From Chloroflexota bacterium (lineage in GTDB: Bacteria > Chloroflexota > Limnocylindria > Limnocylindrales > CSP1-4), in NCBI GenBank assembly GCA_025935655.1, contig JAICUV010000192.1:1-6574 (forward strand): a stretch of 6,574 nucleotides of DNA. The letters are read 5' to 3'. Position 1 is the stretch's first letter. Each line of letters starts with the position of its first letter. Of this stretch, positions 1 through 5,157 are shown piece after piece. Under the pieces are notes generated by a model, which worked only from the letters and a program-made list of their open reading frames with translations, did not search any database and was not told where the DNA came from. A program made the translations under genes and the position numbers.

Positions 1-387
1 CTCCACGATCTCGTCGTGGCTGGGGGCCGGGTTGTGCTCGAGGAGCGCGCAGGCGAGGAGCTCCATCCCCGGCGTGCAGTAGCCGCACTGGAAGCCGTTC
101 GCCTCGAGGAACGCGCGCTGGACCGGGTGGAGGCCCTCCGCGGGTGTCACGCCCTCGAGCGTCGTCACGCGTCGTCCGGCGACGTCCTCCACGGGGAGCA
201 GGCACGACAGCATCGGCTCGCCGTCCACCAGCACGGTGCACGAGCCGCAGCCACCCTGCCGGCAGCCATCCTTGACCGAGGTGTGGCCGAGCTGCGTGCG
301 GAGGACGCCCTGGAGGGTGGCGAGCGGGCTCGCCAGGACCTCCACGTCGCGCCCCGAGAGCTCGAAGCGCACGATCGCGGCGCCCAT
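1..387 (-). CDS. [2Fe-2S] small subunit of a xanthine dehydrogenase/CO dehydrogenase-family molybdenum hydroxylase (CoxS-like), 3' end cut by window
   Basis: This is the iron-sulfur electron-transfer subunit, which passes electrons from the molybdenum site to the FAD subunit. The 129 visible residues contain the plant-ferredoxin-type cluster ligands C42, C47, C50 and C62 (motif DGCRQGGCGSC). They also contain the first half of the second cluster motif, C101 and C104 in QCGYCTPGM. The second cysteine pair (usually CRCTGY) and about 25-40 C-terminal residues lie beyond position 1; family members are usually about 155-170 residues. The ATG follows the TAG of the FAD-subunit gene with no gap, and a GGAGGG sits 8 bases upstream inside that gene, so translation is probably coupled. 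Family membership is certain. The substrate cannot be read from this subunit, so I give no cox, xdh or ndh symbol. The reading frame is open to the window edge. Confidence 0.95.
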   Translation of the reverse strand, partial: MGAAIVRFELSGRDVEVLASPLATLQGVLRTQLGHTSVKDGCRQGGCGSCTVLVDGEPMLSCLLPVEDVAGRRVTTLEGVTPAEGLHPVQRAFLEANGFQCGYCTPGMELLACALLEHNPAPSHDEIVE

Positions 388-1236
388 CTACGCGTCCCTC
401 CCTGGCTGTGCGGCGAGGCCGCTGAGCACCCGCTCCACGATGACGCCGACCATCCGCCGGCGGTACCACTCGCTGGCCACGGCGTCGGTGAACGGGTCCG
501 CGTCGTCGGTCGCCGCCGCCGCGGCGTTCGCGATGGTCTCGGCGGTGAGCGGCGAGCCCGAGAGCGCGGCCTCCGCGGCGCGTGCGCGGACCGGGTGCGG
601 CCCCACGGCACCGAGCGCGATCCGCGCGTCAGCGACGCTCCCGCCCTGGGTCCCCAGGTGCACCGCGACCGTCACGACCGCGGGGGTGTTGGCCGCCCGG
701 CGTCCGAACTTGCGGAATGCGTCAGCGCCCGTCGCCAGGGGGACGGTGATCGCCGTCAGGAGCTCGTCGGGGGCGAGGGCCGTGCCCAGGAAGCCGGTCC
801 AGAAGGCACCGATGGGGATCGCGCGCGTGCCGTCCGGGCCCGTGAGCTCGACCGCCGCGTCAAGCGCGAGCAGCGCCGTCGCCACGTCGCCGCCGGGCGG
901 CGGCGTGAACAGGTTGCCGCCGACCGTCGCCATGTTGCGGACCGCCCAGCTGGCCGTGCGGCGCGCGGCGTCGGCGAGGAGCGGCGAGTGGGCCTGGTCC
1001 GCGAGCGCGGTCAGGGTCGTCATCGCGCCGATGCGCAGGGTGTCATCAGTGCGCTCGATGCCGTCGAGGCCCGTCCGCCGGAGACCCATCACGAGGCGCG
1101 GCAGCGAGATGCCCTCGTTGATCAGCGGCATCGCCACCGTCCCGCCGGCGATGACCAGCAGGTCCGGCCCGTGCTCGCCGAGCAGCGCCAGCGCCTCGGG
1201 GACCGAGGCCGGCTGGAAGTAGGTCGAGACCGTCAC
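388..1236 (-). CDS. FAD-binding middle subunit of a molybdenum hydroxylase (CoxM-like)
   Basis: The 282-residue protein carries FAD and passes electrons from the [2Fe-2S] subunit to an acceptor. Both family FAD-binding motifs are visible: AGGT at residues 30-33 and TVGGN at 104-108, followed by the conserved D117 and an ALLALDA stretch. Residues 1 to about 170 match the FAD_binding_5 domain, and about 175-280 match the CO dehydrogenase flavoprotein C-terminal domain (FRKFGRRA onward). Length is normal for the family. I chose the GTG at 1236: its GTG overlaps the TGA of the upstream CoxG-like gene (GTGA), it has GGAGGG 6 bases upstream, and the protein then begins directly with the family's usual start (YFQPASVPEALALL). 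The frame is open further upstream, but that part is out-of-frame CoxG-like coding sequence. Family call is firm; substrate is unknown. Confidence 0.95.
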   Translation of the reverse strand: MTVSTYFQPASVPEALALLGEHGPDLLVIAGGTVAMPLINEGISLPRLVMGLRRTGLDGIERTDDTLRIGAMTTLTALADQAHSPLLADAARRTASWAVRNMATVGGNLFTPPPGGDVATALLALDAAVELTGPDGTRAIPIGAFWTGFLGTALAPDELLTAITVPLATGADAFRKFGRRAANTPAVVTVAVHLGTQGGSVADARIALGAVGPHPVRARAAEAALSGSPLTAETIANAAAAATDDADPFTDAVASEWYRRRMVGVIVERVLSGLAAQPGRDA

Positions 1237-1721
1237 TCGGGACCCTCCGTGGTCATGGTCAGGCGCCCGTCGAGGGCGCGGAGCCCCTGCTCGACGAGCG
1301 ATTCGGCGAGACGTTCGGCAAACCGGCCGTCCAGGCGGGCGAGTGGGCCCTGGATCGTGCCGCTGCCGTGCCAGGTGATCGTGGTGCCCGCGGCGAGGGC
1401 CGGGGTGCCGGCTCCGCCCGTGGCCGCGTCCTCGGCGAGCTCGAAGGCGGCCTTGCCGGTGATGGAGCCCATCGGCCCATCCACGCGGCCGTCCAGGCCT
1501 GCGCGCTCCGGCGCGTCGACGTCCACGAGGCGGACGTGCGTGCGGTAGCTGCCGACGGCGCCCGGGAGGCGGAGCGTGATCCGGCCCTCGTACTCGTCGG
1601 GCGCGACCTCCGCCACCGATTCGCAGCCCGGGATCACCGCGAGGAGCGTCCGCGGGTCGCGGATCGCGGCGAACACCGCGTCGCGCGGGGCGCGCATGTG
1701 CTGGGTGCCGTGGACGTTCAC
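1233..1721 (-). CDS. CoxG-like SRPBCC-fold protein (CO dehydrogenase subunit G family)
   Basis: This 162-residue protein belongs to the CoxG family of START/SRPBCC folds. The family signature is clear: an N-terminal VNVHGTQHMRAPRDAVF stretch, then DPRTLLAVIPGCESV at residues 22-36 and GPMGSITGKAAFEL in the middle. Family proteins accompany aerobic CO dehydrogenase-type hydroxylases and have been linked to membrane recruitment or quinone handling. The C-terminal hydrophobic anchor found in longer CoxG proteins is absent: the chain ends in a charged helix and TMTTEGPE. The GTG at 1721 overlaps the TGA of the regulator gene (GTGA), with AGGAC about 9 bases upstream. The ATG at 1697 is an alternative, but it would delete the first conserved strand. 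The gene overlaps the FAD-subunit gene by 4 bases. Its role with this particular enzyme is inferred from context. Confidence 0.9.
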   Translation of the reverse strand: MNVHGTQHMRAPRDAVFAAIRDPRTLLAVIPGCESVAEVAPDEYEGRITLRLPGAVGSYRTHVRLVDVDAPERAGLDGRVDGPMGSITGKAAFELAEDAATGGAGTPALAAGTTITWHGSGTIQGPLARLDGRFAERLAESLVEQGLRALDGRLTMTTEGPE

Positions 1722-2494
1722 GGGACGGCCGTCCTGGCGGGCTTCGTCGCGTGGGCGAGTGCGGCTTCGACGTGGTCCAGGTGGGCGCCCATCGCGAGCG
1801 CCGCCGCGTCCGCGTCGTGGGCCCCGAGCGCGTCGACGATCGCCACGAGGTCGGCGAGGGCCCGCTCGCGCGTCGCCCGGGTGGCGCCGGTCCGCTCGCG
1901 GCTGACCTTGGCCAGCGTGTTGATGATCCGCATGAACTGCGCGAGCAGGAAGTTGCCCGCCGCGGCACAGACCGCGTCGTGGACGGCGATGTCGAGGCCG
2001 GCGAACCGGTCCGCGTCGCCCAGCGAGGTGCGCAGCTGGCGAATGAGGGTGTCGAGCGCGTCGAGCTCGTCCGGGCTGATCCGTGCGGCCGCCAGCCGGG
2101 CGTTGCCCACCTCCACGATGCGCCGGGTCTCGATGACCTGGGCGAGCGCCACCGCGTCCTTGGAGAACACGAAGTCGAGGTGGGAGACGAGCGCCTGCGG
2201 CTCGAGCGACGTGATGTACGTGCCCGCCCCCTGCCGGATGTCGACGACGTTCATGATCGCGAGCGCCCGCAGCGCCTCGCGCAGGACCGGGCGGCTGACG
2301 TGCATCGCCGCGGCGAGCTCGCGTTCCGCGGGGAGCTTGTCGCCGGGACGGAGCTGCTCCTCGCGGATGAGGTCCAGCACGCGGGCGGCGATCTCCTCCG
2401 GGAGCGTGCTGCGGTTGACGACGGCGAACTGGGGCCACGGCGTCGGGGCGCCCTTGCCCGTCGCCAGCGCCACCCGTGCGTCGCCCACCACCAC
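1718..2494 (-). CDS. GntR-family transcriptional regulator, FadR/FCD subfamily
   Basis: This is a DNA-binding repressor or activator of 258 residues from the GTG at 2494. A winged helix-turn-helix covers about residues 30-95 (GDKLPAERELAAAMHVSRPV, REALRAL, and the wing QGAGTYI). It is followed by an all-helical FCD effector domain (about 105-250). FCD metal-site residues D168 and H172 (LDIAVHD) and H238 (GAHLDHV) are present. The position where the family normally has the middle histidine (EHxxIVxAL) is L216 (DLVAIVDAL). The reading frame extends to a TTG at 2563, but that codon lies inside the predicted -35 box and operator. The GTG at 2494 has GAGGAGG 8 bases upstream and falls about 34 bases after the predicted transcription start. 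About 27 residues precede the HTH. The gene leads the hydroxylase operon and probably binds the operator at 2560-2580. The effector is unknown. Confidence 0.93.
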   Translation of the reverse strand: MVVGDARVALATGKGAPTPWPQFAVVNRSTLPEEIAARVLDLIREEQLRPGDKLPAERELAAAMHVSRPVLREALRALAIMNVVDIRQGAGTYITSLEPQALVSHLDFVFSKDAVALAQVIETRRIVEVGNARLAAARISPDELDALDTLIRQLRTSLGDADRFAGLDIAVHDAVCAAAGNFLLAQFMRIINTLAKVSRERTGATRATRERALADLVAIVDALGAHDADAAALAMGAHLDHVEAALAHATKPARTAVP

Positions 2495-2502
2495 TCGCCA
2501 GG

Positions 2503-2509
2503 CCTCCTC
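2503..2509 (-). promoter_or_regulatory. Ribosome binding site deciding the regulator start
   Basis: On the minus strand this reads GAGGAGG, a near-full Shine-Dalgarno sequence. It ends 8 bases before the GTG at 2494; two more in-frame GTG codons follow at 2491 and 2488 with longer spacing. This favours 2494 over the upstream TTG at 2563, which has no such site and sits within promoter DNA. Confidence 0.75.
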
Positions 2510-2526
2510 ACCCGGCCGTCCGGCCG

Positions 2527-2555
2527 TTGACGGGATGCTAGGTCTGTCTGATAAA
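2527..2555 (+). promoter_or_regulatory. Predicted sigma-70-type promoter of the ABM-epimerase pair, interlocked with the opposite promoter
   Basis: On the plus strand, TTGACG (2527-2532) is followed after 17 bases by GATAAA (2550-2555, 4 of 6 matches to TATAAT). Transcription would begin near 2562, at the left edge of the operator, leaving a leader of about 43 bases to the ATG at 2605. The two divergent promoters occupy the same 37 bp, with their -35 and -10 boxes alternating, so polymerase could probably not use both at once. Confidence 0.5.
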
Positions 2556-2563
2556 GTCGTCAA
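2535..2563 (-). promoter_or_regulatory. Predicted sigma-70-type promoter of the regulator-hydroxylase operon
   Basis: On the minus strand, TTGACG (2563-2558, 5 of 6 matches to TTGACA) is followed after exactly 17 bases by TAGCAT (2540-2535, 4 of 6 matches to TATAAT). The start of transcription would fall near 2528, giving a leader of about 34 bases to the GTG at 2494. The -35 box lies inside the left half of the predicted operator, so regulator binding would block polymerase and give autoregulation. This is read by eye. Confidence 0.6.
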
Positions 2564-2580
2564 CTGGTCAGACCAATTGA
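2560..2580. promoter_or_regulatory. Predicted FadR-family operator
   Basis: This is an inverted repeat centred on base 2570, with arms of 10 bases and a single mismatch (2564/2576). Its core AACTGGTCAGACCAATT (2562-2578) contains TGGTNNNACCA, the FadR-subfamily pattern. It differs at one base from the AATTGGTNNNACCAATT consensus known for the E. coli regulator PdhR. It covers the -35 of the leftward promoter and the transcription start of the rightward one. The adjacent FadR-type regulator is the obvious ligand. The pattern is seen directly; binding is inferred. Confidence 0.8.
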
Positions 2581-2604
2581 TCCCGGCGCTGGAGGCACCC
2601 CCCG

Positions 2605-2892
2605 ATGATCGAGCGGCACATCACCTTCGATGTCCACCCGGACCAGACCGAGGCGTTCGAGCGCTTCTTCACCGAGCAGTACCGTCCCCCGGTGCTCGAC
2701 ATGCCCGGGATCATCGAGTGCTCCCTCCTGCGCGAGGCGGACAGCGCGACGCAGTACCAGATGGTCTTCCGCTGGGAGGCGGCCGAGGACGCGGTCGCGT
2801 GGCGCGTCAGCGAGATCCACCAGGGCCTGCAGCCGGGGCTCAACGCGCTCCACGGCGGCATGGTGATCGTGGCGTACACGAAGGTCGCGTGA
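2605..2892 (+). CDS. Small dimeric alpha/beta-barrel protein, ABM-like (antibiotic biosynthesis monooxygenase superfamily)
   Basis: This 95-residue protein shows the ferredoxin-like pattern of dimeric alpha/beta barrels. It has strand 1 (MIERHITFDV), a helix rich in charged and aromatic residues (QTEAFERFFTEQYRPPVL), the typical PGIIECSLLRE strand, an MVFRWEA strand, a short helix and a final MVIVAYTKV strand. Family members include cofactor-free monooxygenases, heme-degrading enzymes, isomerases and stress proteins, so the exact reaction is open. H5, H72, H83 and W57 are candidate active-site residues only by type. The ATG has GGAGG 9 bases upstream. The TGA shares one base with the ATG of the epimerase gene (TGATG), so the two are probably co-translated. 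The gene is transcribed away from the regulator, with the operator in its leader. Confidence 0.8.
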   Translation: MIERHITFDVHPDQTEAFERFFTEQYRPPVLDMPGIIECSLLREADSATQYQMVFRWEAAEDAVAWRVSEIHQGLQPGLNALHGGMVIVAYTKVA

Positions 2893-3881
2893 TGGCGGAC
2901 GAGCGGTTCCTGGTCACGGGCGGGACCGGGTGCATCGGCTCGTGGGTCGTGCGGGCCCTCGTCCGCGAGGGCGTCCCGGTGACCGTGCTCGCGTCGAGCG
3001 GCCGGGTCGATCGGCTGCGGCTCATCCTCTCCCCCGCCGAGCTCGCCGCGGTCTCGGTGATCCGGGGCGATGTCACCGACGTCGACGCGCTCGAGGGCAT
3101 CGCCAGGGACGCGCGGGTCACCGCGGTCATCCATCTCGCGGCGCTCCAGCTGCCGCTGTGCGCGGCGGACCCGATCAACGGCGCGCGGGTCAACGTCCAG
3201 GGCACGGCCGCGATGTTCGAGCTCGTGCGCCGGCTGGAGCTCGGGCGGATCGTGTACGCGAGCAGCGCCGCGGTCTACGGCCCGGCGACGGCGTACGCGG
3301 ACGAGGTCGTCGGCCCGGACGCGCCGCTCGCCCCGACGTCCCACTACGGCGTGTTCAAGATGGCCAACGAGGGCGCCGCGCGCGTCTACGCGGACGCATG
3401 GGGCATCGCGAGCATCGGGCTCCGGCCACACTCCGCGTACGGGCCCGGTCGCGACCAGGGCGTCACGTCCAAGCCCACCGTGGCGATGATCGCCGCCGCG
3501 GGCGGCCGGCCGTTCCACGTCGACTTCGGCGGCAGCTACCAGTTCCAGTTCGTCGAGGACGTGGCGGCGGCGTTCGTCGCTGCGGCGCGGTCCAGCCGGC
3601 CCGGTGCCGAGGTGTTCAGCATCGGTGGGCCGCGGATCGCCGTGGAGGAGATGGTGCGACTCATCGAGGGCGTCACGCCGTCGGCGCGCGGTCGGATCAC
3701 CCACGGCGACCGGATCCTGCCGTTCCCGGCCGCGTTCGACGGCGCGCCGCTCGAGGCCGCGCTGGGGCCGCAGCCGGTGACGCCCGTGGCCGAAGGCGTG
3801 CAGCGGACGATCGAGACCTACGCCGCCGCGCTGGGCGACGGGCGGCTGGGGACCGAGTTCCTCGACCGCGTGCTCGCCTAG
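2892..3881 (+). CDS. NAD(P)-dependent epimerase/dehydratase (extended short-chain dehydrogenase/reductase)
   Basis: This is a 329-residue cytoplasmic oxidoreductase or epimerase with a Rossmann fold. Visible motifs are the nucleotide loop TGGTGCIG (9-16), GDVTD (59-63), HLAA (81-84), the catalytic serine region YASSAAVYG (S124/S125) and the catalytic pair Y152 and K156 in YGVFK. RPHSAYGPGR is the usual substrate-side loop. The FVEDVAAAF segment is typical of sugar-nucleotide epimerase relatives. At the end of beta strand 2, where NAD-specific members usually have Asp, the sequence reads LASSGR (A34, S35, S36, R38), which would suit NADP(H). Length is normal. The start overlaps the ABM stop by one base. 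The substrate is unknown: it may be a sugar, a sugar acid or another hydroxy compound made by the neighbouring pathway. Galactose epimerase is not supported. Confidence 0.9.
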   Translation: MADERFLVTGGTGCIGSWVVRALVREGVPVTVLASSGRVDRLRLILSPAELAAVSVIRGDVTDVDALEGIARDARVTAVIHLAALQLPLCAADPINGARVNVQGTAAMFELVRRLELGRIVYASSAAVYGPATAYADEVVGPDAPLAPTSHYGVFKMANEGAARVYADAWGIASIGLRPHSAYGPGRDQGVTSKPTVAMIAAAGGRPFHVDFGGSYQFQFVEDVAAAFVAAARSSRPGAEVFSIGGPRIAVEEMVRLIEGVTPSARGRITHGDRILPFPAAFDGAPLEAALGPQPVTPVAEGVQRTIETYAAALGDGRLGTEFLDRVLA

Positions 3882-3886
3882 GATGC

Positions 3887-3901
3887 GCCCGTCAGGCGGG
3901 C
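3887..3901. terminator. Small hairpin between convergent genes, possible bidirectional terminator
   Basis: GCCCG (3887-3891) and CGGGC (3897-3901) form a 5-bp GC stem with a 5-base loop. It sits just after the epimerase stop and overlaps the last codons of the transaldolase gene, which ends 10 bases away on the other strand. There is no T-run on either side beyond two bases, so a rho-independent role is weak. Confidence 0.3.
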
Positions 3902-4986
3902 TTCACGTCCGGGTTCGGGAGCACGATGTCCCGGACGACCCCGATCAGCGAGTGGTAGCCCTCCACGAATGAGCGGAGGGTCCTCGCGGTCGGCCCGAAC
4001 GAGTCGAACTCCGGGGGGGTGAGCCCGTCAGGCTCGTAGGCACGCCGGAAGTCCGGGACGCGGGCCATGAGGTCGTCCACGTACGCCTGGTCCACGGGCA
4101 CGTCGATCCGCGAGGCCGGCTCGATCCCGCTGTTGTTGAACCGAGCCTGCCACGCGTGCGGGATCGTGAGCACGACGTCGCCGCCGACGACCTCCGTCCA
4201 GTGGAGGCGATGGCGAAATGCGGCCACGAGGAGGCGCGTCCGATAGCCGCGCTCCTGGTACAGGCCGTACGCCCGCTTGAAGACCGCGATGCCGGCCCAG
4301 TTGGCCGCGCCGGGGTCGAGCGCGATGTCGTCCCGTTCCACGAGGACCTTCACCCAGTCGTCCAGCCGCCCCACCATGAGCGAGCAGACCGGGCTGAACC
4401 GGCTGGCGTCGCCGCCCGCGGCCTCAAACCGGCGGATCCCCCGGTCCACGGCCTCGCCCACGGCGAGCGCCTGGCTCACGGAGAACGCGACCGTCGCGTT
4501 GATGACCACGCCCTGTGCGGTCGCGTCCTCGAGCGCGACCAGCCCCGCCGCGGTCGTGGGGAACTTGACCTGGATGTTCGGCGCCAGCGAGCTGAAGTGG
4601 ATCGACTGGGCCGTCATCCGCTCCGGGTCCCGGTAGTTGGCCGGGTTCGTCTGGAGCGACTGGCGGCCCTTCCGCCCGTCATGCGCCTCGAACACGGGCG
4701 CGAGGATCCCGGCCCCGCGGACCCCCATCTCCTCGATCAGCGCCCAGGTGAGCTCGATCTCCGACCAGGTCGGGTGCTCCGCCGCCAGCTCGCGGACGCG
4801 CGGAACCCAGTGGTCCCGCTCCTTCTTCATGACCTCGCCGACGATGACCGGGTTGGACGTCGCGCCGGTGGCGCCACGTTCGGCCGCGTACTCGAGCTCA
4901 GCGACCGCGCACGAGTCGTTCCAGTAGTCGGTCGGCGTGGACTCGACCATCCGGAGCAGCGGGCTGTCCACGGCGGTCATGCGCAT
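3892..4986 (-). CDS. Transaldolase-family protein, atypical active site
   Basis: This 364-residue TIM-barrel aldolase belongs to the transaldolase family, whose members transfer or cleave dihydroxyacetone units through a lysine Schiff base. Visible counterparts of E. coli TalB residues, aligned by eye, are: D24 (TalB D17), N45 in GATSNP (N35), K141 in IQVKFPTT (the Schiff-base K132), N163 and T165 in NATVAFSVSQA (N154, T156), S202 and R207 in SLMVGRLDDW (S176, R181), and AAFRH (ASFRN). Two positions differ: Gln112 stands where TalB has Glu96, and Met204 where TalB has Phe178. Length is somewhat above the roughly 316 of TalB. I chose the ATG at 4986 because AGGAG lies 8 bases upstream; the GTG at 5013 would place that site inside the gene. 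It is probably monocistronic and convergent with the epimerase. It could be a true transaldolase, or a fructose-6-phosphate aldolase-like or other ketose aldolase. Confidence 0.88.
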   Translation of the reverse strand: MRMTAVDSPLLRMVESTPTDYWNDSCAVAELEYAAERGATGATSNPVIVGEVMKKERDHWVPRVRELAAEHPTWSEIELTWALIEEMGVRGAGILAPVFEAHDGRKGRQSLQTNPANYRDPERMTAQSIHFSSLAPNIQVKFPTTAAGLVALEDATAQGVVINATVAFSVSQALAVGEAVDRGIRRFEAAGGDASRFSPVCSLMVGRLDDWVKVLVERDDIALDPGAANWAGIAVFKRAYGLYQERGYRTRLLVAAFRHRLHWTEVVGGDVVLTIPHAWQARFNNSGIEPASRIDVPVDQAYVDDLMARVPDFRRAYEPDGLTPPEFDSFGPTARTLRSFVEGYHSLIGVVRDIVLPNPDVKPA

Positions 4987-4994
4987 CGCGGGGT

Positions 4995-4999
4995 CTCCT
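4995..4999 (-). promoter_or_regulatory. Ribosome binding site of the transaldolase-family gene
   Basis: On the minus strand this reads AGGAG, with 8 bases to the ATG at 4986. It selects that ATG over the in-frame GTG at 5013 and over the ATG at 4980 (14-base spacing). Confidence 0.75.
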
Positions 5000-5022
5000 G
5001 GTCGTCCGGCCACCTGCCAAAC

Positions 5023-5040
5023 AATCGATTACCGATGATA
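5023..5040 (-). promoter_or_regulatory. Probable -10 region of the transaldolase promoter with a nearby AATCGATT palindrome
   Basis: An AT-rich island interrupts otherwise GC-rich DNA. On the minus strand TATCAT (5040-5035) matches TATAAT at 5 of 6 positions and would start transcription near 5028, about 42 bases before the ATG. No good -35 box is visible at 16-18 bases. The perfect 8-bp palindrome AATCGATT (5023-5030) lies on the expected start site and resembles the centre of LacI-family operators (AAnCGnTT), but its flanks are not symmetrical. Confidence 0.4.
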
Positions 5041-5110
5041 CAGCGCCTGTCGCCCGTATCGCCCTGCCGGTCGGCCCGTGGGACGGACGTTTCCGCCGGC
5101 CACAACGCCC

Positions 5111-5142
5111 CTGCCCGCCGCTCCGGATCGAACGGCGGGCAG
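5111..5142 (-). terminator. Strong GC hairpin downstream of the VWA gene
   Basis: CTGCCCGCCG (5111-5120) and CGGCGGGCAG (5133-5142) form a perfect 10-bp stem with a 12-base loop, 15 bases past the VWA stop codon. A second inverted pair, CCCTGCC (5109-5115) with GGCAGGG (5144-5150), partly overlaps and could compete. No T-run follows on either strand, so it may act as an atypical terminator or mRNA 3' end stabiliser. The rest of 5041-5110 shows nothing I can name. Confidence 0.55.
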
Positions 5143-5157
5143 TGGCAGGGTGGCGGT

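Noticed and set aside
388..1236. Naming the hydroxylase genes coxM and coxS, i.e. true CO dehydrogenase
   Set aside because: Only the FAD and iron-sulfur subunits are seen, and these are shared by many hydroxylases. The active-site loop of the large subunit is outside the window, so the symbols would overstate the evidence.
16..1548. Long plus-strand open frame across the hydroxylase operon
   Set aside because: Its translation is low-complexity, Arg/Ala/Glu-rich and has no recognisable motif. The minus strand there encodes CoxS, CoxM and CoxG-like proteins with clear signatures. It is a GC-bias shadow.
1237..1968. N-terminal extension of the CoxM-like protein in the same frame
   Set aside because: The extension is Arg/Pro-rich and lies over the CoxG-like and regulator genes in another frame. 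The GTGA junction at 1233-1236 and the family start fix the gene boundary.
1368..2891. Plus-strand frame that appears to extend the epimerase upstream
   Set aside because: The part before 2892 is antisense to the CoxG-like and regulator genes and then out of frame through the ABM gene. The epimerase motif TGGTGCIG begins 8 residues after the ATG at 2892, as expected for the real start.
2568..3704. Long minus-strand frame opposite the ABM and epimerase genes
   Set aside because: Composition is Arg/Asp/Ala-rich with no motif, and the plus strand carries a well-supported pair of genes with ribosome binding sites and a coupled junction.
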